A stretch of DNA of 64,000 nt from Bacteroidota bacterium. Its GTDB lineage: Bacteria; Bacteroidota; Bacteroidia; Chitinophagales; Chitinophagaceae. Position numbers and translations under genes: made by a program. The DNA lies in assembly GCA_018268035.1 (NCBI GenBank), contig JAFDXI010000163.1:62001-126000 (forward strand), in the 5' to 3' direction. Below, piece after piece: positions 8,834-17,708 of this stretch; positions within the stretch are counted from its first letter, which is position 1, and every line of letters starts with the position of its first letter. The notes under the pieces were generated by a model. It was not told the origin of the DNA, ran no database searches, and was given only the letters and a program-made list of their open reading frames with translations.

Positions 8834-9331
8834 CTATTTGCGAACCCAATGCTGGAAACTGTAATCATAAGCATGTTTTTCATCAGCAGTATGGTCTTCG
8901 TTCCAAACCTGTTTCCATTTTTTTTCATCCAGATTGGGAAAAAAAGTATCAGCATCTTCAAAAACATGGTGTACCCTGGTTAAATAAATATTTTCGCAAT
9001 CGTTCATTATTTGCTCATACACATGAGCGCCCCCCAATATCATCATTTCATTGTAATCATTGCTTTTGGAAAAAAAATCAGCATCGCGGAAGCTATTGAC
9101 AACAACAATACCATCTGCTTTAAAAAATTTACTGGAACTAATGACAATATTTATCCTGCCTTTTAAAGGTTTGTTACCAAGAGATTCAAAACTTTTTCTT
9201 CCCATCAGTACAGGCAAACCCCAGGTTTTATTTTTCAGGAATTTCAAATCATTGGGCAGATGCCAAAGCAATTGATTGTTTTTACCGATGGCATTATTTT
9301 CAGATGCGGCAACTACTATGGATTTTATCAT
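8834..9331 (-). CDS. folA: Dihydrofolate reductase
   Basis: A 165-residue cytoplasmic enzyme that reduces dihydrofolate to tetrahydrofolate with NADPH. Visible motifs are IVVAASENNAIGKNNQLLWH (the Met20-loop region), HLPNDLKFLK with the catalytic Asp, VLMGRKSFESLG, the NADPH-site MILGGAHVYEQ and the C-terminal YDYSFQHWVRK. The length fits the family (about 160). It lies 86 bases downstream of thyA on the same strand, the usual pairing, since thymidylate synthase consumes methylene-THF and releases the dihydrofolate that FolA recycles. Confidence 0.96.
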   Translation of the reverse strand: MIKSIVVAASENNAIGKNNQLLWHLPNDLKFLKNKTWGLPVLMGRKSFESLGNKPLKGRINIVISSSKFFKADGIVVVNSFRDADFFSKSNDYNEMMILGGAHVYEQIMNDCENIYLTRVHHVFEDADTFFPNLDEKKWKQVWNEDHTADEKHAYDYSFQHWVRK

Positions 9332-9417
9332 ACAATATTATAAGCAATGAATAAAAGATATTTTTATCCTTCATTCTAAAAAATTAATACTACTCATCAC
9401 ATTTTACTATAAATTTT

Positions 9418-10233
9418 CTATACAGCAACAGGTGCTTTTATCGCCGGGTGATACTGGTAATTTTCAAGTGTAAAATCTTCAAATTTATAATCAAAAATAT
9501 TTTTCACATCCGGATTCAAATGCATTGTTGGCAAAGGAAATGGCTTCCTCGACAATTGTTGCATCACTTGTTCAATATGGTTGTTGTAAATATGCACATC
9601 GCCAAATGTGTGAATAAAATCACCAGCTTCAAGATTACAAACCTTCGCTATCATCATCGTTAATAAAGCATAAGATGCAATATTAAATGGTACACCAAGA
9701 AATACATCTGCACTGCGTTGATACAATTGACAGGAAAGTTTCCCTCTAGAATTGTTTGATGAAGGTGGCGCCACATAAAACTGGAACAAAGCATGACATG
9801 GCATTAATGCCATCTCAGGGAGTGCTGCAACATTCCAGGCACTCACCACCATCCGTCTGCTATCAGGATTATTTTTTATTTGTTGAATGACATCTGAAAT
9901 CTGGTCAATCGTTTTACCATTAGCTCCTTCCCAACTCCGCCACTGTTTACCATAAACAGGCCCAAGTTCTCCATTTTCATCAGCCCATTCATCCCATATT
10001 CTAACACCATTTTCTTTTAAGTATTGAATATTTGTTTCACCCCGCAAAAACCAGAGTAATTCATAAATAATACTTTTCAGGTGAACCTTTTTTGTTGTTA
10101 CCAACGGGAAGCCTTCACTCAAATCAAACCGCATCTGATAACCAAAATGGCTTATAGTACCTGTGCCTGTTCTGTCGGTTTTCTGAACTCCTTTATCTAA
10201 AATAAAATGTAATAAATCTTCATATTGCTGCAT
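9418..10233 (-). CDS. thyA: Thymidylate synthase
   Basis: A 271-residue ThyA-type enzyme that makes dTMP from dUMP using methylene-tetrahydrofolate. Catalytic Cys146 sits in [13 protein letters not shown]. Other hallmarks are [48 protein letters not shown] (dUMP and folate contacts), [20 protein letters not shown] and [15 protein letters not shown]. It is slightly longer than E. coli ThyA (264) because of a short Ser/Asn-rich insertion ([10 protein letters not shown]) just before the [12 protein letters not shown] block. It precedes folA on the same strand. Confidence 0.97.
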   Translation of the reverse strand: MQQYEDLLHFILDKGVQKTDRTGTGTISHFGYQMRFDLSEGFPLVTTKKVHLKSIIYELLWFLRGETNIQYLKENGVRIWDEWADENGELGPVYGKQWRSWEGANGKTIDQISDVIQQIKNNPDSRRMVVSAWNVAALPEMALMPCHALFQFYVAPPSSNNSRGKLSCQLYQRSADVFLGVPFNIASYALLTMMIAKVCNLEAGDFIHTFGDVHIYNNHIEQVMQQLSRKPFPLPTMHLNPDVKNIFDYKFEDFTLENYQYHPAIKAPVAV

Positions 10234-10338
10234 TGGTGCAAGGTAATTATTTAGTGAAAATGATTAAGGATGATTAATGATAGTTGTGGGGAATGTGTGC
10301 ATTAATGCAGTTTCCATTATCATAGCACTGAAAAACTA

Positions 10339-10959
10339 TTATTTATTTTTCGGACGGAATAAGATGGGTAATGTCATCCTTGTTTTAACTGGTTTGCCTT
10401 TCACAGTACCCGGTGCCCATTTTGGCATATTGGAAACAACCCTGATAGCTTCTTCATCAAGTCCATAACCAATTTTACGGCCAATATTTTTCACATCGGA
10501 GATATGCCCGTTTTCATCTACCACAAAAGAAACAACAGCTCTACCTATCCTTCCTGCCTCCACTGCTGATTTTGGATAACGGATATTTTCATCAAAATAT
10601 TTGTTTAATGCATTTTGGCCTCCGGGAAAAACAGGCATCACATCTGCATGTGAATATATACCTTCATTATCCATTGCAATTTCAGGATGCTTCAAGGTTA
10701 TTTCGTTTTTTACAGTTGCAGTACCGGCATTATTTTTTGCATTTGCTGCATTTGCTGCAACAACAGGTACTTCATTTTTTTCAACTGCAACAGGTGTATC
10801 AGACACCATTGCATTCATCAGAGAATCAACTATGCTTCCAGGTTTTTTTTTATCAACCGCAGTTGATTTTTTCCCTGCTGCATTTTCAGATGAATTATTA
10901 TTACAGGCAGAAAATGCAAAAAAGGCAAAACACAAAGTGGCAAGTATTTTATTTTTCAT
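10339..10959 (-). CDS. Lipoprotein with TonB C-terminal domain
   Basis: 206 residues. The signal ends in a lipobox-like AFFAFSAC with Cys19 as the lipidation site, followed by an Asn/Ser spacer. A low-complexity Ala/Val/Lys/Asn linker spans about residues 25-95. The C-terminal 100 residues are a TonB C-terminal fold: VMPVFPGGQNALNKYFDENI, YPKSAVEAGRIGRAVVSFVV, DENGHISDVK and EAIRVVSNMPKWAPGTVKGK. In Bacteroidota such domains occur on many energy-transducer-like proteins. Here the classical N-terminal membrane helix is replaced by a lipid anchor, so a role in contacting TonB-dependent receptors is uncertain. It is monocistronic. Confidence 0.82.
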   Translation of the reverse strand: MKNKILATLCFAFFAFSACNNNSSENAAGKKSTAVDKKKPGSIVDSLMNAMVSDTPVAVEKNEVPVVAANAANAKNNAGTATVKNEITLKHPEIAMDNEGIYSHADVMPVFPGGQNALNKYFDENIRYPKSAVEAGRIGRAVVSFVVDENGHISDVKNIGRKIGYGLDEEAIRVVSNMPKWAPGTVKGKPVKTRMTLPILFRPKNK

Positions 10960-11184
10960 ATCAGAAACTGAAAATATTTTCTTTTTGTAAAAAATAATGA
11001 GTGATCTTTTATTTCAGAGCAAAATTATTGACTGAATCTTGATTGGTTACTTCCATCATGCAAGATTATTTCATGAATCATGCTGTTTTCAATACACAAC
11101 AAAAATTCATATTAAAAATCTTATCAGTCTTTTGAAAAAATTTAAACATACAATTTACTTTCATTGAATTATTCATAAATTTTA

Positions 11185-11490
11185 TTAATGTATTACTTCC
11201 AGCACAAATAAAATTGTCATACAGAAAATAATGATTAAACCACTCAGAAAACTATATTCAGCCAATGTTTCATAAAATACAGCTCTTTTGGTATGACTGC
11301 TGCGGATGGATAAAAATGAACACAGACAGCTAAACATAAAAATAACAAAACAAACTGCTGTGAACTCATCTACCAGCGTTTTGGATGATAATTTAGAAAT
11401 TTTCAATGATGTCAAAAGCAGGAAACAAAAACCAAGAAAGTTAGAAGCTGCATTTAAAATTTGAGGTGCTTTATTGTTTCTGTCATTCAT
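11185..11490 (-). CDS. Small membrane protein of unknown function
   Basis: 101 residues starting at MNDRNNKAPQILNAA. An upstream in-frame ATG at 11529 would add 13 residues but fits less well. Three hydrophobic segments are visible at about residues 14-30, 41-60 and 79-99, so it should span the inner membrane about three times. The first helix region (LNAASNFLGFCFLLLTSLKI) and the central Cys-rich helix (VCFVIFMFSCLCSF) stand out. I recognise no family. It lies 81 bases downstream of a small secreted-protein gene on the same strand. Confidence 0.65.
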   Translation of the reverse strand: MNDRNNKAPQILNAASNFLGFCFLLLTSLKISKLSSKTLVDEFTAVCFVIFMFSCLCSFLSIRSSHTKRAVFYETLAEYSFLSGLIIIFCMTILFVLEVIH

Positions 11491-11571
11491 TTTACATGTT
11501 TTGAATTGCAGATCTTTTCCAAACAACAAAATCTAAAATAAAAATTAAGTCAGCGAATAATATCTTTCACC

Positions 11572-12213
11572 TTATTTTATTGTCAGGGTTTTAATTTCTT
11601 TGATATACATGAACTGTTTATATTTTGGTTGATACACTTCGGACTCAGTATATGAAAGTGAAACATTTTTATTTTTCAGCAATTTTAAAGGATCTTTTAT
11701 CCAGTTGTCTGAACCAGGCACATATTTATAATACATAAAAACCAGTTCACGGCCTTCAGTTGTTTTTAAGGTAACATAAGTAAAATCACGTTCTTCAACA
11801 TTTATTATAACACCATCAACAGTTTCAGTTTTTTCCTGTGATATTCCGGAATTATTACCTGGCAGAGTCATCTCAAAACCACCTCCATTTGCAGCCATAG
11901 CACTGGCAATTTTTGTAAATGCAGTGCAATTATTTTTCATCAATGCCATTACCAGTTTTGTTCCTATCTCCTGTCCTGCTGTAGTATAATCTTCACCGCT
12001 TGCCATGATCTGTGTCATGAGTTCAGGAGCTGATGCCATCACGCAATTCATAAATGCATTTTGAATTTCCGACTGTGTACTCTTATCTGTTAGTCCCGCT
12101 TTTTCAAGACAATCACACACTGCAGTTGCAGTTTTATCCATTGAAGTATCAGTCTGGGCATTTGAAACTGTAAAAAGAAAAATTGTAAAAAATAAAATTG
12201 ACAGTTTTTTCAT
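11572..12213 (-). CDS. Secreted protein of unknown function
   Basis: 213 residues from MKKLSILFF; an ATG two codons upstream is possible. A Sec signal peptide ends near VSNAQ. The first mature half is helical with spaced cysteines (AVCDCLEKAG, FMNCVMASA, KNNCTAF), a pattern seen in Bacteroidota exported helical domains. The second half (residues about 130-213) is beta-rich, with VDGVIINVEERDFTYVTLKT and a Lys-rich end. Periplasmic or outer-membrane-facing location is inferred from the signal. I recognise no specific family. Confidence 0.72.
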   Translation of the reverse strand: MKKLSILFFTIFLFTVSNAQTDTSMDKTATAVCDCLEKAGLTDKSTQSEIQNAFMNCVMASAPELMTQIMASGEDYTTAGQEIGTKLVMALMKNNCTAFTKIASAMAANGGGFEMTLPGNNSGISQEKTETVDGVIINVEERDFTYVTLKTTEGRELVFMYYKYVPGSDNWIKDPLKLLKNKNVSLSYTESEVYQPKYKQFMYIKEIKTLTIK

Positions 12214-12356
12214 AAACATAATTTCTAAATAATTTTTTGCAAAGTAATTATTGTTTCAACACAGATTTAATTGAAGCAGTTTTTAAATGCTGATTAGCAT
12301 AAGTTTTTATTAAAAAGATCCAAGAAGATATTGATGAAAAGATCATAGAAAAAATG

Positions 12357-12383
12357 ATTAAGCCCTGCAAAACAGGGCTTAAT
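12357..12383 (-). terminator. Hairpin terminator after the cytochrome gene
   Basis: An 11-bp perfect stem (ATTAAGCCCTG / CAGGGCTTAAT) with a 5-base loop. On the minus strand it is followed by CATTTTTTC, giving the T-run of an intrinsic terminator 12 bases beyond the stop codon of the cytochrome gene. Confidence 0.75.
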
Positions 12384-12394
12384 TTTATTTAATA

Positions 12395-12898
12395 TTATTG
12401 ATTATGTTCCTGGGGAGGAGGCGGTGGTGGCGGCATATTGCCATTGCTATTATTATCAGCCATCATTGCATCATCAGGATGTGGGTTACCATGATGACAG
12501 GTCATACATTGAACAACATGAATAGTATCCGGCATTGAAGAATTTTCAGTATTAAAATAATTACGGTTAATATCTGCTGTCATCTTCATCATATAACGGG
12601 CAATATTTTTCTCTTCTTTTGCATCACTGGGAAAATCCGGGTGCCCGTCATTTCCAGGTGCATGACAAAAACTACATCGCACACCAAGCGCTTTGGTGAA
12701 ATGATGCATTACTTCATCCAGGCTGTCTTTGCTGATATTTTTCGGCAATACCTGCAGGTTTTTCCATTGCGTGCTGTCATTATTGTTTGCAACTTTTTGG
12801 AGAGTTGTTACATTTGGTTTTGTTGCTGCTACACTGATAAAAATACAGGCAGTGAGAAATAAAAAAAGATTGAACTTTCTCTTATTAGATTTTAGCAT
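12395..12898 (-). CDS. Exported diheme c-type cytochrome, reaction-centre cytochrome-like
   Basis: 167 residues. The N-terminal basic and hydrophobic stretch (KRKFNLFLFLTACIFISVA) acts as signal or anchor. Two heme-c motifs are visible, CSFCH (residues about 79-83) and CMTCH (about 136-140). LQVLPKNISKDSLDEVMHHF before the first motif, and KMTADINRNYF between them, match the small proteins related to the photosynthetic reaction centre cytochrome subunit (CytC_RC), widespread in non-photosynthetic Bacteroidota. The C-terminus is a disordered proline run (PPPPPPP) then QEHNQ. It probably carries electrons in the periplasm; its partner is unknown. Confidence 0.82.
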   Translation of the reverse strand: MLKSNKRKFNLFLFLTACIFISVAATKPNVTTLQKVANNNDSTQWKNLQVLPKNISKDSLDEVMHHFTKALGVRCSFCHAPGNDGHPDFPSDAKEEKNIARYMMKMTADINRNYFNTENSSMPDTIHVVQCMTCHHGNPHPDDAMMADNNSNGNMPPPPPPPQEHNQ

Positions 12899-12958
12899 AG
12901 TTATTAATTAAGCAGGAAAAATAATTTTTTTTTGAATACAATCCTTTTAAAAAATCTG

Positions 12959-13948
12959 TTATTTTTCTGCATTGTAAATAATTCCGGCCTGTTTTCGAAT
13001 AGCATCCATTGTCTCCATCAACAACAGACTGTCTGCATGTGTCATCACAGGGCTTTCAGTCAAACCCTGCTCCAAACATGCACATACATGACTTGCTTCA
13101 TGTTCATAACCAAACCCTTTTTCATCATTCTCCAACTCAATTACTTGTCTTGTATCTTGTTTGCCGGTATAATATTCTATCGTAGTGAATGGAGTATAGT
13201 AACGGGCAGTGAGCCTGATACGACCTTTTGTTCCATAAATATCCAATTCGGTAGCAGCATCTGATTGAAATGTTGAAAATAATTGTGCCAATTTACCATC
13301 ATTGTATTTGAATGTAGCTGCACATTGCAGGTCAGTCTGCTGAGGAGTTAAAATGGCTGATGCAGTTATCGCATCCGGTTTTCCTAAAAAATATAAAGTG
13401 GTAAACACATTATAAATGCCAATGTCGAGCAAAGTGCCACCACCCAATGCCGGATCAAGCAACCTTTGAGGTGCATCTTCTATCGGGCGAAAACCAAAAC
13501 TCACAACAAGGCTTTTCAATTCACCTAACTTCCCCTGCCCTATCATCTCTTTTACTTTTTGATAAGGCTGAAGAAACTTTGTCCAAACTGCTTCCATCAA
13601 AAAAATATTTTTATCACGGGCTGTTTGTATCATCAACTCTGCCTGTTTAGCATTGATAGCAAAAGATTTTTCACACAAAACAGCTTTGCCATTATTGATG
13701 CAAAGCAATGTATGTTCACAATGATGGCTATGAGGTGTGGCAACATAAATCACATCAACTGCAGGATCTTTCACAAGTGATTCATAACCTACATGCACAT
13801 TCCTGATATTGAACTCACTTGCAAAAGCCTTTGCTGCCAGCTCATGCCTGGCTCCACAGGCAACCAGTTCTGCATTTTCCACCCATCTGAGATCTGATGC
13901 AAACTTCCGGGCTATTTTGCCACATCCTAATATCCCCCATCTTATCAT
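12959..13948 (-). CDS. Gfo/Idh/MocA-family oxidoreductase
   Basis: A 329-residue NAD(P)-dependent enzyme. The N-terminal Rossmann motif is WGILGCGKIARKFASDL. DVIYVATPHSHHCEHT and AVLCEKSFAINAKQAE carry the conserved Lys-containing EK(P/S) motif. The C-terminal domain has FLMEAVWTKFLQPYQKVKEM and GGGTLLDIGIYNV with the catalytic-region Asp. EAVWTKFLP is typical of the dihydrodiol-dehydrogenase-like branch that acts on sugars or diols. The substrate is unknown. It is the last gene of a four-gene minus-strand operon, 20 bases after the GNAT gene. Confidence 0.85.
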   Translation of the reverse strand: MIRWGILGCGKIARKFASDLRWVENAELVACGARHELAAKAFASEFNIRNVHVGYESLVKDPAVDVIYVATPHSHHCEHTLLCINNGKAVLCEKSFAINAKQAELMIQTARDKNIFLMEAVWTKFLQPYQKVKEMIGQGKLGELKSLVVSFGFRPIEDAPQRLLDPALGGGTLLDIGIYNVFTTLYFLGKPDAITASAILTPQQTDLQCAATFKYNDGKLAQLFSTFQSDAATELDIYGTKGRIRLTARYYTPFTTIEYYTGKQDTRQVIELENDEKGFGYEHEASHVCACLEQGLTESPVMTHADSLLLMETMDAIRKQAGIIYNAEK

Positions 13949-13968
13949 TGATTCGTATTTTACCTTTT

Positions 13969-14412
13969 CTATATTTCAATGCTACAAGTTAGCCATTCAT
14001 CATCAAACCGTGCATTGTATTTTTTATAAAATTGAATAGCTGGTTCATTCCATTTGAGTACCTGCCAGACTATACCATTAAAATTTTTATCTCTTGCCTC
14101 AAGGATTAACTGATCAAATAATAATTTCCCTACACCCCTGCCTCTGGCTTTTTCTGTTACCAAAAAATCTTCAAGGTACATGCGTTGTCCTTTCCAGGTA
14201 GAGTAACGGATATAATACAAAACAAACCCAATAATATCATCATTATCTTCAGCCACAAAACCATACCAAACAGGGCTGTTGCCAAAACCACTTTCAATAA
14301 AATGATCAAGCGTTACAGTAACTGCTTCCGGCTCCCTTTCATATTCGGCAAGCTCCTGTATCAAATGCAATAATGCGACACAATCATCTTTTACAATCCT
14401 TCGTATATTCAT
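13969..14412 (-). CDS. GNAT-family N-acetyltransferase (diamine acetyltransferase-like)
   Basis: 147 residues with the GNAT fold: IRRIVKDDCVALLHLIQELA at the start, DIIGFVLYYIRYSTWKGQRM on the central strands, and the acetyl-CoA loop YLEDFLVTEKARGRGVGKLL (R/QxxGxG). The end, VLKWNEPAIQFYKKYNA, matches the spermidine/spermine (SAT-like) branch. A small amine or amino-acid derivative is a likely substrate, which would suit the neighbouring amino-acid enzymes. That is inference. It starts 11 bases after the D-amino-acid-oxidase-like gene. Confidence 0.85.
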   Translation of the reverse strand: MNIRRIVKDDCVALLHLIQELAEYEREPEAVTVTLDHFIESGFGNSPVWYGFVAEDNDDIIGFVLYYIRYSTWKGQRMYLEDFLVTEKARGRGVGKLLFDQLILEARDKNFNGIVWQVLKWNEPAIQFYKKYNARFDDEWLTCSIEI

Positions 14413-14423
14413 TGATATTTCAG

Positions 14424-15365
14424 TTAAATTTTTTTAACCAGGTCAACTACATCAGCAGCACAACCAAATGCTAAAGTGAAACCGCTACCACCATGGCCAT
14501 AGTTATGAATGATATTTGTACCTGCTTCATATTCCAATCTTATTTCTTTACGAAATGGCCTCAGACCGGCCCAGTCGCCAAATACTTTTTTTTGTTTCAA
14601 TCCAGGAAAAACAGAATAGGCTGTCTGTAATATTTTTTCAATAGTGGCAGGTTCTGTTTTTTCATCTGACACGTGTTCTTCATAAGTGCCACCAACAATC
14701 ATTGCATCTTTTCTCGGCACAATGTATAAAGGCAATTCATTATCAAGATAAATTGGTCTTGATTCATCAGTTTCTATCAATGCCACCTGTCCACGAACCG
14801 GATAAATAGTTTCATCATGACACAACTGCCTTGCACCTAAACCTGAACAATTAATCACTACATCAAACGAAGACAAATCATTCAGGTCATTGATTATTTT
14901 TGTTTCAAAAACAACATTTTTTTTCTCAAGTTCTCGCTGTAGATATGGGAGAAATATCTGCGTTTCAATCAAAGGCACTAATATTTCATAAGCTTCTTCA
15001 AAGCCAGTATCTAATTGTTCTTTTGGAATTTTTTTACAGGCGCCTTCAGGGATAAATTCAACCCACACAGGTTCTTCTTCTTCAGTATTGACACGTAACA
15101 CTTTAATGAGTTGTTTCATGCTGATACCAGAATCTTTATCAGCTGAAAGTTTTTCATAAAATGCGAAACTATCTTTCGCCCATGTTATACCGCGCTTGTC
15201 GTTGCGCACATGATAGGGGAACCAGAATGCTGCCGCCCTGTTGGAAGTAATTTCAGGTGAAAATGCTTTTGCAAAAACTGTTATAGTATAATTTTCTTCG
15301 CTTAATAAATATGTACAGGATAATCCGCTGATACCTGCACCAACAACTGCAATATTTTTACCCAT
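14424..15365 (-). CDS. D-amino-acid-oxidase-like FAD-dependent oxidoreductase
   Basis: About 313 residues from MGKNIAVVGAGISGLSC; this ATG follows the upstream stop by 1 base, and I discard an ATG 7 codons upstream that would overlap it. The GxGxxG FAD motif is at the very N-terminus. AAAFWFPYHV, VINCSGLGARQL, YPVRGQVALIE and LRPFRKEIRLEYE follow. The C-terminal HNYGHGGSGFTLAFGCA is the DAO signature. Eukaryotic-type D-amino acid oxidases make an imino acid, hydrogen peroxide and then ketoacid plus ammonia. Length and motif order fit the family; the exact substrate is not determined. It is coupled to a PLP enzyme of Cys/Met metabolism. Confidence 0.86.
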   Translation of the reverse strand: MGKNIAVVGAGISGLSCTYLLSEENYTITVFAKAFSPEITSNRAAAFWFPYHVRNDKRGITWAKDSFAFYEKLSADKDSGISMKQLIKVLRVNTEEEEPVWVEFIPEGACKKIPKEQLDTGFEEAYEILVPLIETQIFLPYLQRELEKKNVVFETKIINDLNDLSSFDVVINCSGLGARQLCHDETIYPVRGQVALIETDESRPIYLDNELPLYIVPRKDAMIVGGTYEEHVSDEKTEPATIEKILQTAYSVFPGLKQKKVFGDWAGLRPFRKEIRLEYEAGTNIIHNYGHGGSGFTLAFGCAADVVDLVKKI

Positions 15366-15366
15366 C

Positions 15367-16593
15367 TTAGTTAATTGCGTTATCAATATCTTCTAATATA
15401 TCTTCTATGTTTTCCATACCAACGCTCATTCTTATCAATCCGTCAGTGATTCCAAACTGTAGTCTTTCTTCCTTCGGCACGCCATAATGGCTCATAGAAG
15501 CAGGATGTGATACAAGTGTATCAGCAGTTCCTAAAGATACCGCCCTGGTGCACATCTGTAACTTGTCAATAAAATTTTTTCCTGCACTCAGACCGCCCTT
15601 CAATTCAAAACTCAACATGGCGCCCGGGTGTTTCATTTGTTTTTTTGCAATGGAAAAGTCTGGATGTGATTCCAGTCCGTTATAGTTGACATAAGCAACA
15701 GCCTTATTTTTTTCCAGAAATTTCGCAACTGCCATAGCGTTACTACAATGTCTTTCCATCCTCAACTCCAAAGTCTTTAAGCCGTTCATCAACAAGAAAG
15801 CATCAAAAGGGTTGGAATTGCATCCCAATAACCGGTGCCATTTGGTAGCTTTTGTTTTCATGAATGCAATATCCTTTCCCACTAAAATGCCACCTATTGC
15901 AGTGCCGTGGCCATTTAAAAATTTTGTAGTGGAATGAACAACAAAATCAACACCATACTTAAAAGGTTGTTGCAGATATGGAGTGGCAAAAGTATTGTCA
16001 ACAGAAACTATTACATGATACTGCTTTGCCAATTGGGTTATAGCTTCTATATCCACACATTGAATGGTGGGGTTAGCAGGTGTTTCCAAATGAATGAGCC
16101 GGATATTTTTATATTGTTGAATAACAGATTCAACTTTATCCAAATTTCTCAGGTCTGCAATGATTGGCTCAATACCATTTTGTTCCAACACCTTGTGCAT
16201 GTATTCATGTGTGCCGCCATACAATGAGAAATGAGATAAGATGGCATCACCGGATTTTAAAGTACTTTGAAATAAATTACTTAATGCAGCCATCCCGCTG
16301 GCATGTAAGATGGCTTTAGCTTCCAGGTCATTGCCACTACCATCTTTTAGTTGAAAAGTTTCGAGGGCAGCAATCACATCTTCCGCAGGCTTGAAACCAG
16401 GATTATCCCATCTTGAATAAATATATCCTTCTTCAAGTCCCGCAAAACGTCTCATGCCCTCATCAGCATTATTAAAGGTAAATGTAGAAGTAGCAAATAC
16501 AGGATTCAGATGTGCTGATGCCGGGAAATTATGTTGTGACTGATGCAGGGTCAAAGAGCTGACACCGGCATATTTAAATTTTTTCTCGCTCAT
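15367..16593 (-). CDS. Cys/Met metabolism PLP-dependent enzyme (gamma-lyase / gamma-synthase family)
   Basis: A 408-residue fold-type I transsulfuration enzyme. PLP-lysine K224 lies in FVVHSTTKFLNGHG. Other family marks are YIYSRWDNPGFKPAEDVIAA, ILHASGMAALSNLFQS, LIHLETPANPT and VSVDNTFATPYLQQP with the PLP-binding Asp. The C-terminus has the usual RMSVGMENIEDILEDIDNA. Members include methionine gamma-lyase, cystathionine gamma-synthase and O-acyl-homoserine sulfhydrylases. The absence of other methionine-synthesis genes nearby and the paired oxidase favour a catabolic lyase, but the motifs alone do not decide. It is the first gene of the operon. Confidence 0.88.
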   Translation of the reverse strand: MSEKKFKYAGVSSLTLHQSQHNFPASAHLNPVFATSTFTFNNADEGMRRFAGLEEGYIYSRWDNPGFKPAEDVIAALETFQLKDGSGNDLEAKAILHASGMAALSNLFQSTLKSGDAILSHFSLYGGTHEYMHKVLEQNGIEPIIADLRNLDKVESVIQQYKNIRLIHLETPANPTIQCVDIEAITQLAKQYHVIVSVDNTFATPYLQQPFKYGVDFVVHSTTKFLNGHGTAIGGILVGKDIAFMKTKATKWHRLLGCNSNPFDAFLLMNGLKTLELRMERHCSNAMAVAKFLEKNKAVAYVNYNGLESHPDFSIAKKQMKHPGAMLSFELKGGLSAGKNFIDKLQMCTRAVSLGTADTLVSHPASMSHYGVPKEERLQFGITDGLIRMSVGMENIEDILEDIDNAIN

Positions 16594-16650
16594 CTTTGCA
16601 AGATAAGTGCAAAGAGATAAATGCTAAAAATTTATTGATAAAAATAAAGA

Positions 16651-16689
16651 TACCCTGGATAATTGTAGTCGCAACAATTATCCAGGGTA
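16651..16689 (-). terminator. Hairpin terminator after the universal stress protein gene
   Basis: A perfect 16-bp stem (TACCCTGGATAATTGT and its complement) with a 7-base loop. Read on the minus strand it is followed by TCTTTATTTTTATC. It lies 39 bases past the stop of the stress-protein gene. Confidence 0.88.
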
Positions 16690-16728
16690 AATTCAACAAT
16701 TTTTTTTACAAACAAACCTAATGATATT

Positions 16729-17511
16729 TTATTCATGAGTTGTCATCACAGGAATATTACTTTCATGTGCCAGCTTTTTTATATCTGCAGTACTGAATAG
16801 TTTATGAGCCAGTGTATATTCTTTGTGAATAGTGATTATAAGATCTATCTTTTTATCTTCAGCAAAAACCTTGATGGCTTCATTAATATTATATAACCGC
16901 AGAAAATAAAATTCAGGGTCATAGCCTGCAAACATTTCAGCCATCTTTTTTTGTTCTGCGGCATAATCTTCAGATATTTCAATATAATGTTCGCTGTTAA
17001 CATTAACGATGTGCAATTTTGCCTTAAAAGTTTCCAGTATTTTCTTGATAGGTGCAGAAGGTGTAGTGCTCACTGTGTTTTTCAAATCTGAAGCAAGTAA
17101 AACATTCTTTATTTCATTGAAAACAGCATTTGAAGGGATAATCATTACAGGACAGTATTTATTTTCTACCATCTTTAATGCATTGTTTCCTTTAATCAAC
17201 TGCATGACCGGGTTACGATCTGTGAGTCCCATTACTATCATATCTGCATCTCTGTGTCGGGCCAGTTTTTCCAGCTCAGTGGTTAGATCACCAGCTTCGG
17301 CCAACAAAGTAATATTAGCCTGCCGGTTTTGTAACAACTTGTCTTTTAATCCCTGTAACTTTTCCATCGCACCATCATATTCTTCTGGTTTATCAAAGAC
17401 GTGATACAAAATAATTTCAGTTTCTGGTGAGACGGAAAAAAGTTTAACTCCATAAACTGCAGCATGGGTAGCAACATCGGAAAAATCTACAGGAAAAATA
17501 ACTGTCTTCAT
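16729..17511 (-). CDS. Tandem-domain universal stress protein
   Basis: 260 residues from MKTVIFPVDFSDVATHAAVY; a longer frame to 17574 has no family support. There are two UspA-like domains of about 130 residues each. The first has the typical VIFPVDFSD start and ends DMIVMGLTDRNPVMQLIKGN...CPVMIIPS, a variant of the ATP-binding G-2x-G-9x-G(S/T). The second begins IKNVLLASDL and ends LIITIHKEYTLAHKLF...SNIPVMTTH. Cytoplasmic stress proteins of this tandem type are common in Bacteroidota. Promoter elements are unclear. Confidence 0.87.
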   Translation of the reverse strand: MKTVIFPVDFSDVATHAAVYGVKLFSVSPETEIILYHVFDKPEEYDGAMEKLQGLKDKLLQNRQANITLLAEAGDLTTELEKLARHRDADMIVMGLTDRNPVMQLIKGNNALKMVENKYCPVMIIPSNAVFNEIKNVLLASDLKNTVSTTPSAPIKKILETFKAKLHIVNVNSEHYIEISEDYAAEQKKMAEMFAGYDPEFYFLRLYNINEAIKVFAEDKKIDLIITIHKEYTLAHKLFSTADIKKLAHESNIPVMTTHE

Positions 17512-17676
17512 AACTATTGATTTAGTTTTTAGTAAAATAAATGTATTTATTGAACGTTCACAATATACCGACAAATTTTTGTGGATAAAAAAAATTGAAT
17601 TGTTATAACATTGAAAAGATTTTCCACAAGCAATGAATAAAACTGGTAATCCTTAAAATCAAGTAATTGAATAAAC

Positions 17677-17684
17677 TACTTTTG
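17677..17684 (+). promoter_or_regulatory. Putative -7 box (TACTTTTG) for ftsX
   Basis: Matches TAnnTTTG, 24 bases before the ftsX start codon. No convincing -33 element is visible. Confidence 0.4.
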
Positions 17685-17708
17685 TCAACTTTGTAAAGGA
17701 TAAATCAA

